A stretch of 64,000 bases of DNA, taken from the NCBI RefSeq assembly GCF_006337165.1, contig NZ_CP040896.1, forward strand, positions 1,240,001 through 1,304,000. The letters run 5' to 3'. Shown here in pieces: positions 36,723 to 45,628 of this stretch. Under the pieces are notes generated by a model. It was not told where the DNA came from and did no database searches. It saw only the letters and a program-made list of their open reading frames with translations. Within the stretch, counting starts at the first letter, position 1. Each line of letters starts with the position of its first letter. A program made the translations under genes and the position numbers. The DNA is from Hymenobacter jejuensis. GTDB lineage: Bacteria > Bacteroidota > Bacteroidia > Cytophagales > Hymenobacteraceae.

Positions 36723-37919
36723 ATGTTGGAAGTCTCTCTTCGCGGTGCTACAATGCCCGTTTCTCCTTTTCGGAAGCTGATGCCGCACGCGGAGGCGGCC
36801 CGGCAGCGGGGCCTCACGGTGTATCCGCTCAACATTGGCCAGCCCGATATTGAGACGCCCCCGGCGATGCTAGCCGCCGTGCAGCAGGCCGATATCCGGG
36901 TGCTGGAGTACAGCCCCAGTGCGGGCAACGAAAGCTACCGGCGCAAGCTGGCCGCGTATTATCAGCGCGCGGGCATTCCGGTTACGGCCGAGGATATTCT
37001 GATTACAACGGGGGGCAGCGAAGCCATTTTCTTCGCTTTGATGAGCTGCCTCAACCCTGGCGACGAGCTGATCATTCCGGAGCCGTTTTATGCTTCTTAC
37101 AACGCCTTTGCCGTGGCGACGGGCGTGCACATTGTGCCGGTTACCTCGCACATTGCCGATGGCTTTGCGCTGCCGGCCATTGCGGAGTTTGAGAAGGTGA
37201 TCACGCCTCGCACCAAGGCCGTGCTGCTTTGCAACCCCAACAACCCCACGGGCTACGTGTACAGCCGCGCGGAGCTAGAGCAACTTCGCGACATCTGCCT
37301 GCGCCACCATTTGTATCTGTTTTCCGACGAGGCATACCGCGAGTTTTGCTACGACAGCACCTACGTGAGCGCTATGCACCTAAGCGGCGCCGACGAACAC
37401 GTGGTGCTGCTCGACACGATTTCGAAGCGTTACAGCGCCTGCGGCGCGCGCATGGGTGCTTTCGTGACCAAGAACAAGTCTTTGATTGCGGCTGCCCTCA
37501 AGTTTGCGCAGATGCGCGTAAGCCCGCCGGGCCTGGCGCAGCTGCTGGGCGAAGCCGCTACCGACTTGCCCGAAACCTATTTTCACCATACCAAAGCCGA
37601 ATACGTCAAGCGCCGCGACCTGATGGTGAGCCGGCTCAACGCCATGCCGGGCGTGTTTTGCCCCTCGCCGGGCGGCGCCTTTTACGTCATTGCGCGCCTG
37701 CCCATCGACGACAGCGAAGCGTTTGCAATCTGGCTGCTGGAAACTTTCTCTCACCACAACCAAACGCTGATTGTGGCCCCGGCTACTGGTTTTTACAGCA
37801 CGCCGGGCTTGGGCAAAAACGAAGTTCGGCTGGCCTACGTGCTCAACCGCGATACGATGAACAAGGCCCTCGACTGCCTCGAAAAAGCCTTGGAAGTGTA
37901 TCCGGGCCGCATTGGGTAA
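36723..37919 (+). CDS. PLP-dependent class I/II aminotransferase
   Basis: 398 residues, fold-type I PLP enzyme of the AspC/aspartate-tyrosine aminotransferase branch. Visible: LNIGQPDIETPP, ITTGGSEAIFFAL, IIPEPFYASYNAFA, CNPNNPTGYVY (170-180), D202 in LFSDEAYREF that pairs with the pyridine nitrogen, the Schiff-base K235 in DTISKRYSACGARMG, and the C-terminal arginine region NEVRLAYVLN for the carboxylate. The exact amino-acid specificity is not determinable. I give ATG 36723, but the -7 element 36711-36718 would place the transcript start at about 36725, so ATG 36753 (MPVSPFRKLMP) is a serious alternative. Confidence 0.92.
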   Translation: MLEVSLRGATMPVSPFRKLMPHAEAARQRGLTVYPLNIGQPDIETPPAMLAAVQQADIRVLEYSPSAGNESYRRKLAAYYQRAGIPVTAEDILITTGGSEAIFFALMSCLNPGDELIIPEPFYASYNAFAVATGVHIVPVTSHIADGFALPAIAEFEKVITPRTKAVLLCNPNNPTGYVYSRAELEQLRDICLRHHLYLFSDEAYREFCYDSTYVSAMHLSGADEHVVLLDTISKRYSACGARMGAFVTKNKSLIAAALKFAQMRVSPPGLAQLLGEAATDLPETYFHHTKAEYVKRRDLMVSRLNAMPGVFCPSPGGAFYVIARLPIDDSEAFAIWLLETFSHHNQTLIVAPATGFYSTPGLGKNEVRLAYVLNRDTMNKALDCLEKALEVYPGRIG

Positions 37920-37942
37920 GTAGCAGGCCGCGTTAATTTGTA

Positions 37943-37983
37943 GAAGGCGGAAGCCCCCGTAAATTACGGAGGCTTCCGCCTTC
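37943..37983 (+). terminator. Intrinsic terminator of the aminotransferase gene
   Basis: Arms GAAGGCGGAAGCC and GGCTTCCGCCTTC with an inner CCGT/ACGG stem. The T-run is short. Confidence 0.7.
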
Positions 37984-38002
37984 TCATTTTCACGCCCTTA
38001 CT

Positions 38003-38512
38003 ATGGATAATCCTGATTTTGAAGTAGTTACGACACTCACAGTGGTACGGCGAGGAATCTGGATGCCCGATTATGAGCTTCAGAATGGCGAAATCGTAGT
38101 CGGGACGTTGAAGCGGCAAAGCATCTGGCAGCCACTGACCGAAGCCAGCACCCCCGCCCAAAGCTGGACGTTCAAGCGCATCGGCTGTTTTCATCGGAAA
38201 ATTACAGTGCGGCCGGCTGGGGCACCTACCAATAGTGCGCTCGTCAGTAGGCAGTGGAACGGCCAGGCCGAGATTGTTTTCGCCAACGGCAAGCAGTTTT
38301 ACTTCCGCAAAAAGAGCTTCTGGAGCACAACATGGCAGTGGCGCACTGAGACAGGCGAAGTGCTGGCCGAATTGCGCCGCACCTTTACTCTCACGCCGCA
38401 AGTAGGACTCACGCGGCTCTCGGCCTTGGGCACTACGTTGCCCGAAGCCCCTTTGCTCTGCTTGTTGGGCTGGCATCTCATCCGCATAGCCGCCGGCCAC
38501 CGCAGGCAATAG
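38003..38512 (+). CDS. Hypothetical protein
   Basis: 169 residues. No signal peptide. Body with many Trp and Arg residues in beta-strand-like alternation (TTLTVVRRGIWMPDYEL, QSWTFKRIGCFHRKITVRP, QAEIVFANGKQFYFRKKSFWSTTWQWR) and a C-terminal hydrophobic segment (EAPLLCLLGWHLIRIAAG) that may touch the membrane. The pattern recalls LURP1-related/Tubby-like cores (strand - GK/R - strand - W), but I would not assign it. The start is ATG 38003, 84 bp after the aminotransferase and beyond its terminator. No neighbour informs function. Confidence 0.65.
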   Translation: MDNPDFEVVTTLTVVRRGIWMPDYELQNGEIVVGTLKRQSIWQPLTEASTPAQSWTFKRIGCFHRKITVRPAGAPTNSALVSRQWNGQAEIVFANGKQFYFRKKSFWSTTWQWRTETGEVLAELRRTFTLTPQVGLTRLSALGTTLPEAPLLCLLGWHLIRIAAGHRRQ

Positions 38513-38721
38513 ATTGACTATCAAATAATTATATTAATCATTTCTTTTTGCGATAGTTGCCCTGCACGAAACCGGCACGAGCATTGGTGCCGCGGCCATG
38601 TCGAACAACCCCCGTTTAAACTTGAAGGGTAACTCGTAGTCCAACGGGCCGTGAACGTGGTGCCTATTGTGCTTCACAAGTAATATATTACGCCTTTCAT
38701 CAACTTTTCTTCTCGCATCTT

Positions 38722-39378
38722 ATGCCCGTTCAGCAAGCTTCCTCGGCGGCCGTCGCTCAGAAAAAATACTCCCTGGCCATGCGCATCTGGCACTGGAGCA
38801 ACACGTTTGTCGTTTCGTCCCTCCTGACCACCATTTTCTTTCTGTTTGTGGTGCTCAAGATGAAGACGGTCGGCCCGGCATTTCAGGAAGCGCTGCAAAA
38901 AACCGGTGTCACCGTCACCCTCGACCAAGCCCGCTCCCTGACGCGCATCGTCAGCCACCGCATCTGGGACTGGCATATTTATTTGGGCCTCACGCTGGCG
39001 GTGCTGTTGCTGTTTCGCACGCTGATGGAATTTATGCAGCCCGCGGCGCAACGCTTCTCGCGGCGCTTGCAGGAGGCCAAGCAGCACTACCGCGAACGCG
39101 GCGCCGACGTAAAAGACGCGCGCCACTCGTTGCTGGTAAAGTACTCGTATGTAGTGTTTTACATCATGTTGGCCGTCATGGTAATCACCGGCTTGCTCCT
39201 GGTGTACGCCGACGATGTAGAGGCCTTGCACAAAATAGAGCACACCGTTAAGGAGGTGCATAATTTCAACATGTACCTGATTATCGCGTTTGTGGCCGTG
39301 CACATTGTGGGCGTGGTATGGGCCGAAGTAACCAAAAACAAAGGCATCGTATCGGGCATGATCAACGGCGACGACTGA
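38722..39378 (+). CDS. Cytochrome b/b561-type membrane protein
   Basis: 218 residues with four membrane helices. The family (bacterial b561/Ni-Fe hydrogenase cytochrome b, PF01292-like) is marked by heme-ligand histidines: YSLAMRIWHWSN, SHRIWDWHIYLG, and the last helix region VKEVHNFNMYLIIAFVAVHIVG. It would pass electrons between quinone and a periplasmic partner. The start is ATG 38722. Exported c-type cytochrome and YceI genes occur 9 kb away, but nothing shows they work with it. Single gene. Confidence 0.85.
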   Translation: MPVQQASSAAVAQKKYSLAMRIWHWSNTFVVSSLLTTIFFLFVVLKMKTVGPAFQEALQKTGVTVTLDQARSLTRIVSHRIWDWHIYLGLTLAVLLLFRTLMEFMQPAAQRFSRRLQEAKQHYRERGADVKDARHSLLVKYSYVVFYIMLAVMVITGLLLVYADDVEALHKIEHTVKEVHNFNMYLIIAFVAVHIVGVVWAEVTKNKGIVSGMINGDD

Positions 39379-39527
39379 TCGGGTTTTTGCGTTCAGAATT
39401 ATCCGCAACCGCGTTGGGCTTTGGCTTGGCGCGGTTGTTTTTTATTGCCGTTGAGGTGCCCGGTGGTGCGGGCCTTCGTGTACCTTTATTGGAGCGTTTT
39501 ATTTCACCCGTCAGTCTCCTTGTTTCT

Positions 39528-41075
39528 ATGCGCAAGCATTTAGCGGGCCTTGCCCTCACCCTTACAACTATTTGTTTATCAATTAGTTGCCCACACACCG
39601 TTGAAGCCCAAACCCCGGGTCCCAACCGCTTCGTAACCGACAGCCTCGACAGCTACATTCAGCGCGGCTTGCGGCAGTGGCAGATTCCGGGGCTGGCCAT
39701 CGTAATTGTCAAAAATGGCCAAGTGGTAGTGGCCAAGGGCTACGGCACGCGGGCCGTGGGCAAAAACGAGCCCGTGGATGCCAACACGCTGTTTATGATC
39801 GCCTCCAACAGCAAGCTGTTTACGGGCACGGCACTGGCCAAGCTGGAAGACGAGAAAAAGCTGTCGCTCAACGATCACGCGGTGAAATACTTGCCTGGTT
39901 TCCGGCTTTACGACTCGACGGCCTCCCGGCTCGTAACCGTGCGCGATCTGATGGGCCACCACTTCGGCACCAAGACGTTTCAGGGCGATTTTACTTTCTG
40001 GGACTCCAACCTCAGCCGCGAGGAAATCATTAAGCGGATGCGGTTGCTGAAGCCCAATGGTGAGTTCCGGAAGGATTACGGCTACTGCAATGCGGGCTTC
40101 GTGGCTGCCGGCCAAGTGATTCCGGCCGCAACGGGCGGCACCACTTGGGAAGCCTATGTGCAGCAGAATTTTCTGCTGCCTCTGGGCATGACCAATACCT
40201 ACACGGGCACAGCCGGCCTCGCGCAGCGGCCGAACGTGGCCATCCCCTACTCCAATACCTACGGTCCGCTCGCACCCGTGCCCTTCGACGAGATCGACAA
40301 CTTAGGGCCTGCCGGTGGCATCGTTTCCAACGTCGCGGACTTGGGCAAGTGGCTGAAAATGCAGCTCGATAGCGGCCGTTACGAAGGCAAGCAAGTGGTA
40401 AGCTGGGCAGCAGTGCGCAAAACCCGTGACCCCAATACGCTCCTGTCCACTCGCAAGTCGACGGCGTTTCCGATGCACTACATCACCTATGGCTTGGGCG
40501 TGTTTTCGGGCGACTACAACGGCAAGCAAATCTACTGGCATACGGGCGGCGCCACAGGGTTTGTAAGCAACACCTGCTTCGTACCCGAAGAGCAGATCGG
40601 CATCGCCATCCTGACCAACAACGACAACCAGAGCTTTTTCGAGGCCCTACGTTATCAACTGCTAGACAGCTATTTGGGTGTGCCGTACACCAACCGCAGC
40701 GCCCAACTCCTGAAAGGTGCCCGCGAAGAGGAAAAAGCCCTTAAAGCAACCGTAGCCCGCCTGAATACGCGCGTGAAAAAGAATAAGCCCGCCCTGGCCC
40801 TCAGCGCCTACGCCGGCAATTACACGCACCCCTTATTCGGCCCCATCACCATCGAGCAAAAAGGCAAGCAGCTGCTCGTACGTTTTGCAACGCACCCCGG
40901 CCTCACCGCCACGCTCGACTACATGGACGGTCAGGAATTTCGCACCACGTATTCCAACCTGACCTTCGGTATTTATCCGGCCGTGTTTAAGGTCGAAGGA
41001 AATAAAATCTCGGGGGTGGAATTAAAGGTGAATGACTTTCTGGAATACGATCCTTACTTTTTCACGAAAGGGTAA
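39528..41075 (+). CDS. Exported serine hydrolase (class C beta-lactamase / esterase fold)
   Basis: 515 residues. Signal peptide (MRKHLAGLALTLTTICLSIS..) then a penicillin-binding-protein-like fold with S93-N-S-K96 (SxxK), YCN in GYCNAGFVAAG, and HTGG in YWHTGGATGFVS, the three active-site motifs. The C-terminal 110 residues (NYTHPLFGPITIEQKGKQLLVRF) form a DUF3471-like beta domain. Such enzymes are esterases or D-aminopeptidases more often than antibiotic hydrolases. In the substrate-side segment DLMGHHFGTKTFQGDFTF the first H replaces a cysteine usual in relatives. A TACCTTTA element lies at 39481-39488. Start ATG 39528. Confidence 0.88.
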   Translation: MRKHLAGLALTLTTICLSISCPHTVEAQTPGPNRFVTDSLDSYIQRGLRQWQIPGLAIVIVKNGQVVVAKGYGTRAVGKNEPVDANTLFMIASNSKLFTGTALAKLEDEKKLSLNDHAVKYLPGFRLYDSTASRLVTVRDLMGHHFGTKTFQGDFTFWDSNLSREEIIKRMRLLKPNGEFRKDYGYCNAGFVAAGQVIPAATGGTTWEAYVQQNFLLPLGMTNTYTGTAGLAQRPNVAIPYSNTYGPLAPVPFDEIDNLGPAGGIVSNVADLGKWLKMQLDSGRYEGKQVVSWAAVRKTRDPNTLLSTRKSTAFPMHYITYGLGVFSGDYNGKQIYWHTGGATGFVSNTCFVPEEQIGIAILTNNDNQSFFEALRYQLLDSYLGVPYTNRSAQLLKGAREEEKALKATVARLNTRVKKNKPALALSAYAGNYTHPLFGPITIEQKGKQLLVRFATHPGLTATLDYMDGQEFRTTYSNLTFGIYPAVFKVEGNKISGVELKVNDFLEYDPYFFTKG

Positions 41076-41091
41076 AAGCTTCATTTCATAA

Positions 41092-41137
41092 GCATAAAAA
41101 AGCCGCTTCTCATTAATGAGAAGCGGCTTTTTTATGC
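41092..41137. terminator. Perfect 46-bp palindromic bidirectional terminator
   Basis: GCATAAAAAAGCCGCTTCTC and its reverse complement with ATTAAT at the centre; arms of 23 bp with no mismatch, between convergent genes. Confidence 0.93.
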
Positions 41138-41148
41138 TTGCATGCTGC

Positions 41149-42192
41149 TTACAGCGTCGCCAAATCAATTACGAAACGGTACTTCACGTCGCTTTTAATC
41201 ATGCGTTCATAGGCTTCGTTGATGTAATCGATGTTGATGACTTCCACGTCGGAAACGATGTTGTGCTCGGCGCAGAAATCCAGCATTTCCTGGGTTTCCT
41301 TGATGCCGCCGATGTGCGAACCGGCCAAACGCCGGCGCTGCCCCACCAGTGGGAAAATGCCAATTTGCGGAGCTTCGGGCGGCAAGCCTACCATCACCAT
41401 CGTGCCGTCGAGGCGCAACAGCATCAGGTAGGCATTGAAGTCGATGTTGGCACCTACTGTGTTGATAATCAGATCGAAATAGTTCTGCGTGGCTTTGAGT
41501 TGCTCGGCGTCTTTGGTCACCACGAACTTATGAGCGCCCAAGGCTTTGGCATCGGCCTCTTTACTGGACGATGTGCTAAGTACAGTTACCTCGGCACCCA
41601 TGGCCGCGGCGAGTTTTACGGCCATGTGGCCCAGGCCACCCAAACCGACCACACCCACGCGCTTGCCCGGACCAGCATTCCACTGGCGCAAGGGCGAATA
41701 CGTGGTGATACCGGCGCAGAGCAGCGGCGCAACGCCCGCCAGATCCAACTTGTCAGATACATGCAGCACGTAGTTTTCGTCCACCACAATCTGGTTAGAA
41801 TAGCCGCCGTACGTGCGCGTTTGGCGGTCTTGCAGGGTGCTGTTGTAGGTGAAGGAAATATGCGTTTCGCAGTATTGCTCCAGCCCTTGCTCGCAGTTGG
41901 AGCAGGTGCGGCAGGTATCAACCATGCAGCCTACGCCGGCCAAGTCACCCGCTTTAAAATTCTTGACGTGGTCGCCTACTTGGGTAATGCGACCTACAAT
42001 TTCGTGGCCCGGCACCATCGGAAACGTAGAGCCGCCCCACTCGTCGCGGACTTGGTGCACGTCGGAGTGGCACACGCCACAAAACAGAATTTCGATCAGG
42101 ACATCGTGCGGCCCTACTTCGCGGCGCTCAAGTTGGAAAGGCGCTAATGGAGCCGTTGCCGCGTCGGCGGCATATGCTTTTGTTTGAATCAT
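41149..42192 (-). CDS. NAD(P)-dependent zinc alcohol dehydrogenase (CAD/YahK-like)
   Basis: 347 residues of the medium-chain dehydrogenase family, cinnamyl-alcohol dehydrogenase branch. Catalytic zinc ligands are C41 in FCGVCHSDVH, H63/E64 in VPGHEIVG and the cysteine in LLCAGITTYSPL; the structural zinc cysteines are C94, C97, C100 and C108. The dinucleotide motif is GVVGLGGLGHMAV; SSSKEADAKALGA follows. Substrates in this branch are aldehydes reduced with NADPH. I start at ATG 42192 (MIQTKAYAAD). A 53-residue N-terminal extension is open in frame but not typical of the family. Single gene, convergent with the hydrolase. Confidence 0.92.
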   Translation of the reverse strand: MIQTKAYAADAATAPLAPFQLERREVGPHDVLIEILFCGVCHSDVHQVRDEWGGSTFPMVPGHEIVGRITQVGDHVKNFKAGDLAGVGCMVDTCRTCSNCEQGLEQYCETHISFTYNSTLQDRQTRTYGGYSNQIVVDENYVLHVSDKLDLAGVAPLLCAGITTYSPLRQWNAGPGKRVGVVGLGGLGHMAVKLAAAMGAEVTVLSTSSSKEADAKALGAHKFVVTKDAEQLKATQNYFDLIINTVGANIDFNAYLMLLRLDGTMVMVGLPPEAPQIGIFPLVGQRRRLAGSHIGGIKETQEMLDFCAEHNIVSDVEVINIDYINEAYERMIKSDVKYRFVIDLATL

Positions 42193-42407
42193 GGGTCTGG
42201 GTTTTGGAAGTCTTTTAACCCGCTTCCGGTGTAAAGGTTGGCGGGCCGCGTACAAAAGCCGAAATAATGGCTTCGCGATGGCGTAAACAACAGCCGCTAG
42301 CTTTGCGCGTTCTGACGTCGGGGCAGTGCTGGTTGAGGTTTGTACCAGCATGAGCAGCCGCTCCTTGCCGCTTCGTCCGTCATCCAGAGCGCATCAAATC
42401 ATCACAG

Positions 42408-44993
42408 ATGAAAAATAAAACCCTGATCTGGCTTCCGATACTAATCGTCTGCCTGCTTGCCTTGGGCAGCCGCGCCGTAGCTGGGCCTACCGCCAAACAA
42501 GTCCCCGATTTCAAGGTGCGCGTGCGCGTGACGAGTATAAACGGCCAGCGCCCGACCGCCGAGCAGGGCTTCACCCTTGCCTTGGCAGGCACGCCGCAGG
42601 GCGCTACGTTCAAAGGCGTGGCGTGGAGCGCCTGGGTGGCTTCTACGCGGGCCGGAATCGAGCAGGCGGTGGCAACTTACAACAACGCCAACAACAGCAA
42701 CTGGCAGGTAGTGACCGGGTTAACCCTCAATCCGGCGGCGGCTAGTCCGGCGTTTCCCAGTATCAAGCTGCAAGTGGAAAGCGCCTTGGTCGGTGGCGAA
42801 ACCAGCGTTACGGAGGCCGAGCTGTTTGGGCCAAGCGTTGGTCTCATTCTGTGGAAAGGCCCCGATGCCAAAATTCACATCGACACCTTCACGGGGCACG
42901 GGCGGCGTTACTACGACAAGGCCATGAAAGATGCCTTTTTGCCCGCCAACGAACGCCCCAAGAAGATCCTGTTCGGCGATCGCTACATCGGCGGCGACAA
43001 CGACAACCTGAGCTGGAAAGAAGGCATTCGGCGGCTGTGCGGGCTGGGTTTCAATGCATTGCATCCGGTGCCCGCCAACCTAACGGCCACCGTGCGCGAA
43101 GCGGGCATCCAGAAGTTATGGGGCGCCGTGTACAACCCGCCCGGCTACGCCTTCAATTTCAGCTCCAACCGGCACGCCGAGTTCGTCAAGTTTGCGCAGG
43201 ATCAGATCAACCCTTCGCTGGCGGCGGGCTGGAAGAAAGAAGACATCGGCTTCTGGGTCACCAGCGACGAGCCCGGCTGGTACTACCCCAACACCTACAA
43301 CGACTTCAACAAAGATCCGAATGCGCTGGCCGATTTTCACAAGTACTTACAAGACAATAAGTTATCCCCACAAGATTTGGGCAAATCTTCGTGGGAAGAA
43401 GTGCAGCTAATCGGGCGAAAACAGTACACGGATTTGCCTTCGCGGCGGTTGTTTTACTGGTCCAACCGGTTTGTGCCGTGGGCTTCGTCGCAGTTTTTCG
43501 CGGAAGTAGCCAAGGCCTACGAAGAAGTTATCCGGCCGGATGTGCCCATTCTTGTCAATTTTAACAACTTCATGGGCGTGGCGTATCAGCCCGGCCCGGT
43601 GGGCAACAACCCCACGAAAACCGACCCCAACGCCGCCATGGGCCAGCACGATTGGCTGGAATTCGGCCGGGCGCGCGGTACCACGTCTATTTCTACGGAA
43701 GACTGGTTTGGCGACGACGTGGCCTACCAATGGTCGTTTTATGCCTCGCGGTTGCGGGCTGCAGCGGAGTTGGGGAAAGTTGATTTCGGCTCGCTGGTGA
43801 TTCCGCGCGTGTCGGGGCAGCGACCGGGCGGCATGGCCCAGAAGCTGCTTGCGCTGGTGGGCAACGGCGCCAAAACCATCGATTTCTTCACCTACGGCCC
43901 CGAATACGCGTTTCCCGGCAATTGTTACTCCGAAAATCTGGCGGTGATGAAGCCGTTGTCCAAAGGTATGCAGCTGGTGGCCAAGGCCGAAGATTTGCTG
44001 TATCCCGGCCTGATGCGCCCATCGGAAATCGCCATTCTGACGCCGCAAAGCTCCCCGCTCTGGGACTTAGAAGATCAGCAACTGGCTCAGGGTCTGATGG
44101 ATGTGACCAACGCCGATATGTACAGCGGCCGAATGGGCTACCAATCGGAGCTGTACTCACTGTTTCTGGCTTTGCAGCACAGCGCCGTGCCCGTCCGCTT
44201 CGTGGATGAGCAGAAACTGACGGAGCCCGATTTCAAAACGGTTAAAGTGCTGTATCTCACGGCTCCCGATTTGCCCGCCGAATCGGCCACAGCGCTGCTG
44301 CAATGGGTGCGCGACGGTGGCACGCTGGTAACCGTAGCCGGGGCCGCCGAATTTGATCGGTATCACCAGCCCATGCCCATGTTGCTACAGGCTGCCTGCG
44401 TGGCCCCAGCTACGGCTGTCCGGATGCCGCTGTTCAAATACGACGATGCCAAGGCCAACGGCACGCTCACGCAGGCCAGCAAACAGGTAGCCGTGTTTGG
44501 CGAGCGTGAGAAGCTGACAATCAGCGCCAACCAAGCCAATGAGGTGCAGATAAAGGCCACTTTCAACGATGGCACACCGGCCCTTACGGAGCGCCCGCTT
44601 GGCAAGGGCCGCATCCTGCGCTATGCTTGCTATCCGGGTCTCTCGTACCGCAAATCGGCGAAGGGCACCACGGGCGGCTTAGCTAGCGGCTTTTCCGAGG
44701 CGTGGCGCAATCTCATCGTGCAACCCGTGCAGGCGAGTGGGGCCACTTTGCCTGTTAAAGTCAACAAAGCGCTTATTGAAGCGCCAGCGCTGTATAGCCA
44801 AGCGGGCGTGGCCGTAACGCTGCTCAACTGGAACGGCACGCCGCAAACCGTGGAAGTCACCGTGGCGACCGATAAAAAAGTGCGGCGCGTCGCGTCGGCT
44901 GAGAAAGGGCCTTTGCGCTTTCAGCAGTCGCCAAACGGCATCACCGTTAGCTTGCCACTTGGCGACGTGGACGTGCTCCAGGTATATTATTAA
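42408..44993 (+). CDS. Large exported protein with GH42-like architecture
   Basis: 861 residues. Signal peptide cleaved near 26; an N-terminal beta-rich region to about 160; a TIM-barrel-like central part (about 180-510) with KILFGDRYIGGDNDN, GFWVTSDEPGWYYP (D287/E288) and ISTEDWFGDDVAYQWSFYA; a flavodoxin-like segment (FKTVKVLYLTAPDLPAESATALLQWVRDGGTLVTVAG), as in the trimerisation domain of GH42 beta-galactosidases; and a C-terminal beta domain ending in DVDVLQVYY. I infer a glycoside hydrolase of the GH-A type acting outside the cytoplasm. E288 in the SDEP motif would be the acid/base, and the glutamate in STEDW a candidate nucleophile. No standard GH42 signature is seen, so the family may be new. 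Confidence 0.65.
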   Translation: MKNKTLIWLPILIVCLLALGSRAVAGPTAKQVPDFKVRVRVTSINGQRPTAEQGFTLALAGTPQGATFKGVAWSAWVASTRAGIEQAVATYNNANNSNWQVVTGLTLNPAAASPAFPSIKLQVESALVGGETSVTEAELFGPSVGLILWKGPDAKIHIDTFTGHGRRYYDKAMKDAFLPANERPKKILFGDRYIGGDNDNLSWKEGIRRLCGLGFNALHPVPANLTATVREAGIQKLWGAVYNPPGYAFNFSSNRHAEFVKFAQDQINPSLAAGWKKEDIGFWVTSDEPGWYYPNTYNDFNKDPNALADFHKYLQDNKLSPQDLGKSSWEEVQLIGRKQYTDLPSRRLFYWSNRFVPWASSQFFAEVAKAYEEVIRPDVPILVNFNNFMGVAYQPGPVGNNPTKTDPNAAMGQHDWLEFGRARGTTSISTEDWFGDDVAYQWSFYASRLRAAAELGKVDFGSLVIPRVSGQRPGGMAQKLLALVGNGAKTIDFFTYGPEYAFPGNCYSENLAVMKPLSKGMQLVAKAEDLLYPGLMRPSEIAILTPQSSPLWDLEDQQLAQGLMDVTNADMYSGRMGYQSELYSLFLALQHSAVPVRFVDEQKLTEPDFKTVKVLYLTAPDLPAESATALLQWVRDGGTLVTVAGAAEFDRYHQPMPMLLQAACVAPATAVRMPLFKYDDAKANGTLTQASKQVAVFGEREKLTISANQANEVQIKATFNDGTPALTERPLGKGRILRYACYPGLSYRKSAKGTTGGLASGFSEAWRNLIVQPVQASGATLPVKVNKALIEAPALYSQAGVAVTLLNWNGTPQTVEVTVATDKKVRRVASAEKGPLRFQQSPNGITVSLPLGDVDVLQVYY

Positions 44994-45628
44994 GCGCTTT
45001 TCGCGAGGGCGGCATCTACCTGGGCGCGCATTCTTTTCATCGACTCGTGCGCAAACCGGCGCTGGAGCATCCGGCCAAACAGCTTGAAGCCGAGCCAATA
45101 AAACGGATTGCTAATGCGGCCGACCTGCGAGAAAGCGTGGATGCGAAAATCTACTTTGCCGGTGGCAAATTGCTTGTGCACCGTAAAATCAATCTGGCCG
45201 CGCTCGAAATGGCCTTCGAGCGTGCGGTAATTGTAGCCCCACACCTGCTCCTGCCCATTGGGCGTGGTACGGACTTCGTCGGTCAGGCCGCTGATGCGCA
45301 CGCCAAACCAGAAGGTAAAAATCAAAAACTGGCCTCGCAGAACCATGGTGCGGTTGTCGAGCGGCGAATCGGGCGGAAAGATGCCGGTAATCAGGTCGGG
45401 CGGCGGAAACGTATAGTTGCGCAAGACCTCGCGGGCGGCTTCCCACGAGCCGCCCGGCACGGGCGGGCCAGGCGCTTCGGCCGGCAGATCGGTTTCGTAA
45501 TCATCTATGCGCCAGCCATTTGCCGCAGTGTATTCGTGACTGCGCTCCGGGTCGAAATTATAGCCCGCCTTACCATACGACTCCAACTGCAAGCGGTGCT
45601 GTTGCCACAGCGGCATCGACTCAGCCAT
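44990..45628 (-). CDS. DUF1990 family protein
   Basis: 212 residues. Clear DUF1990 pattern: SYGKAGYNFDPERSHEYTAANGW, VLRGQFLIFTFWFGVRISG, VWGYNYRTLEGHFERGQIDFTV, FRIHAFSQVGRISNPFYWLGFKLFGRMLQRRFAHESMKRM. Members are cytoplasmic, possibly lipid-binding StART-like proteins, function unknown. The start is ATG 45628; that ATG lies inside the ATGGCTGA overlap with the preceding gene's stop, so the two are translationally coupled. Its stop overlaps by a few bases the end of the convergent GH42-like gene. Confidence 0.87.
   Translation of the reverse strand: MAESMPLWQQHRLQLESYGKAGYNFDPERSHEYTAANGWRIDDYETDLPAEAPGPPVPGGSWEAAREVLRNYTFPPPDLITGIFPPDSPLDNRTMVLRGQFLIFTFWFGVRISGLTDEVRTTPNGQEQVWGYNYRTLEGHFERGQIDFTVHKQFATGKVDFRIHAFSQVGRISNPFYWLGFKLFGRMLQRRFAHESMKRMRAQVDAALAKSA

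Noticed and set aside
37229..37936. A 235-codon frame within the aminotransferase region, same strand
   Set aside because: Alternative frame of a gene with all PLP-enzyme motifs; the translation is Arg/Pro-rich with no domain.
39528..41075. Antibiotic beta-lactamase
   Set aside because: The fold and SxxK motif fit, but the length, the DUF3471-like tail and context fit an esterase or peptidase better.
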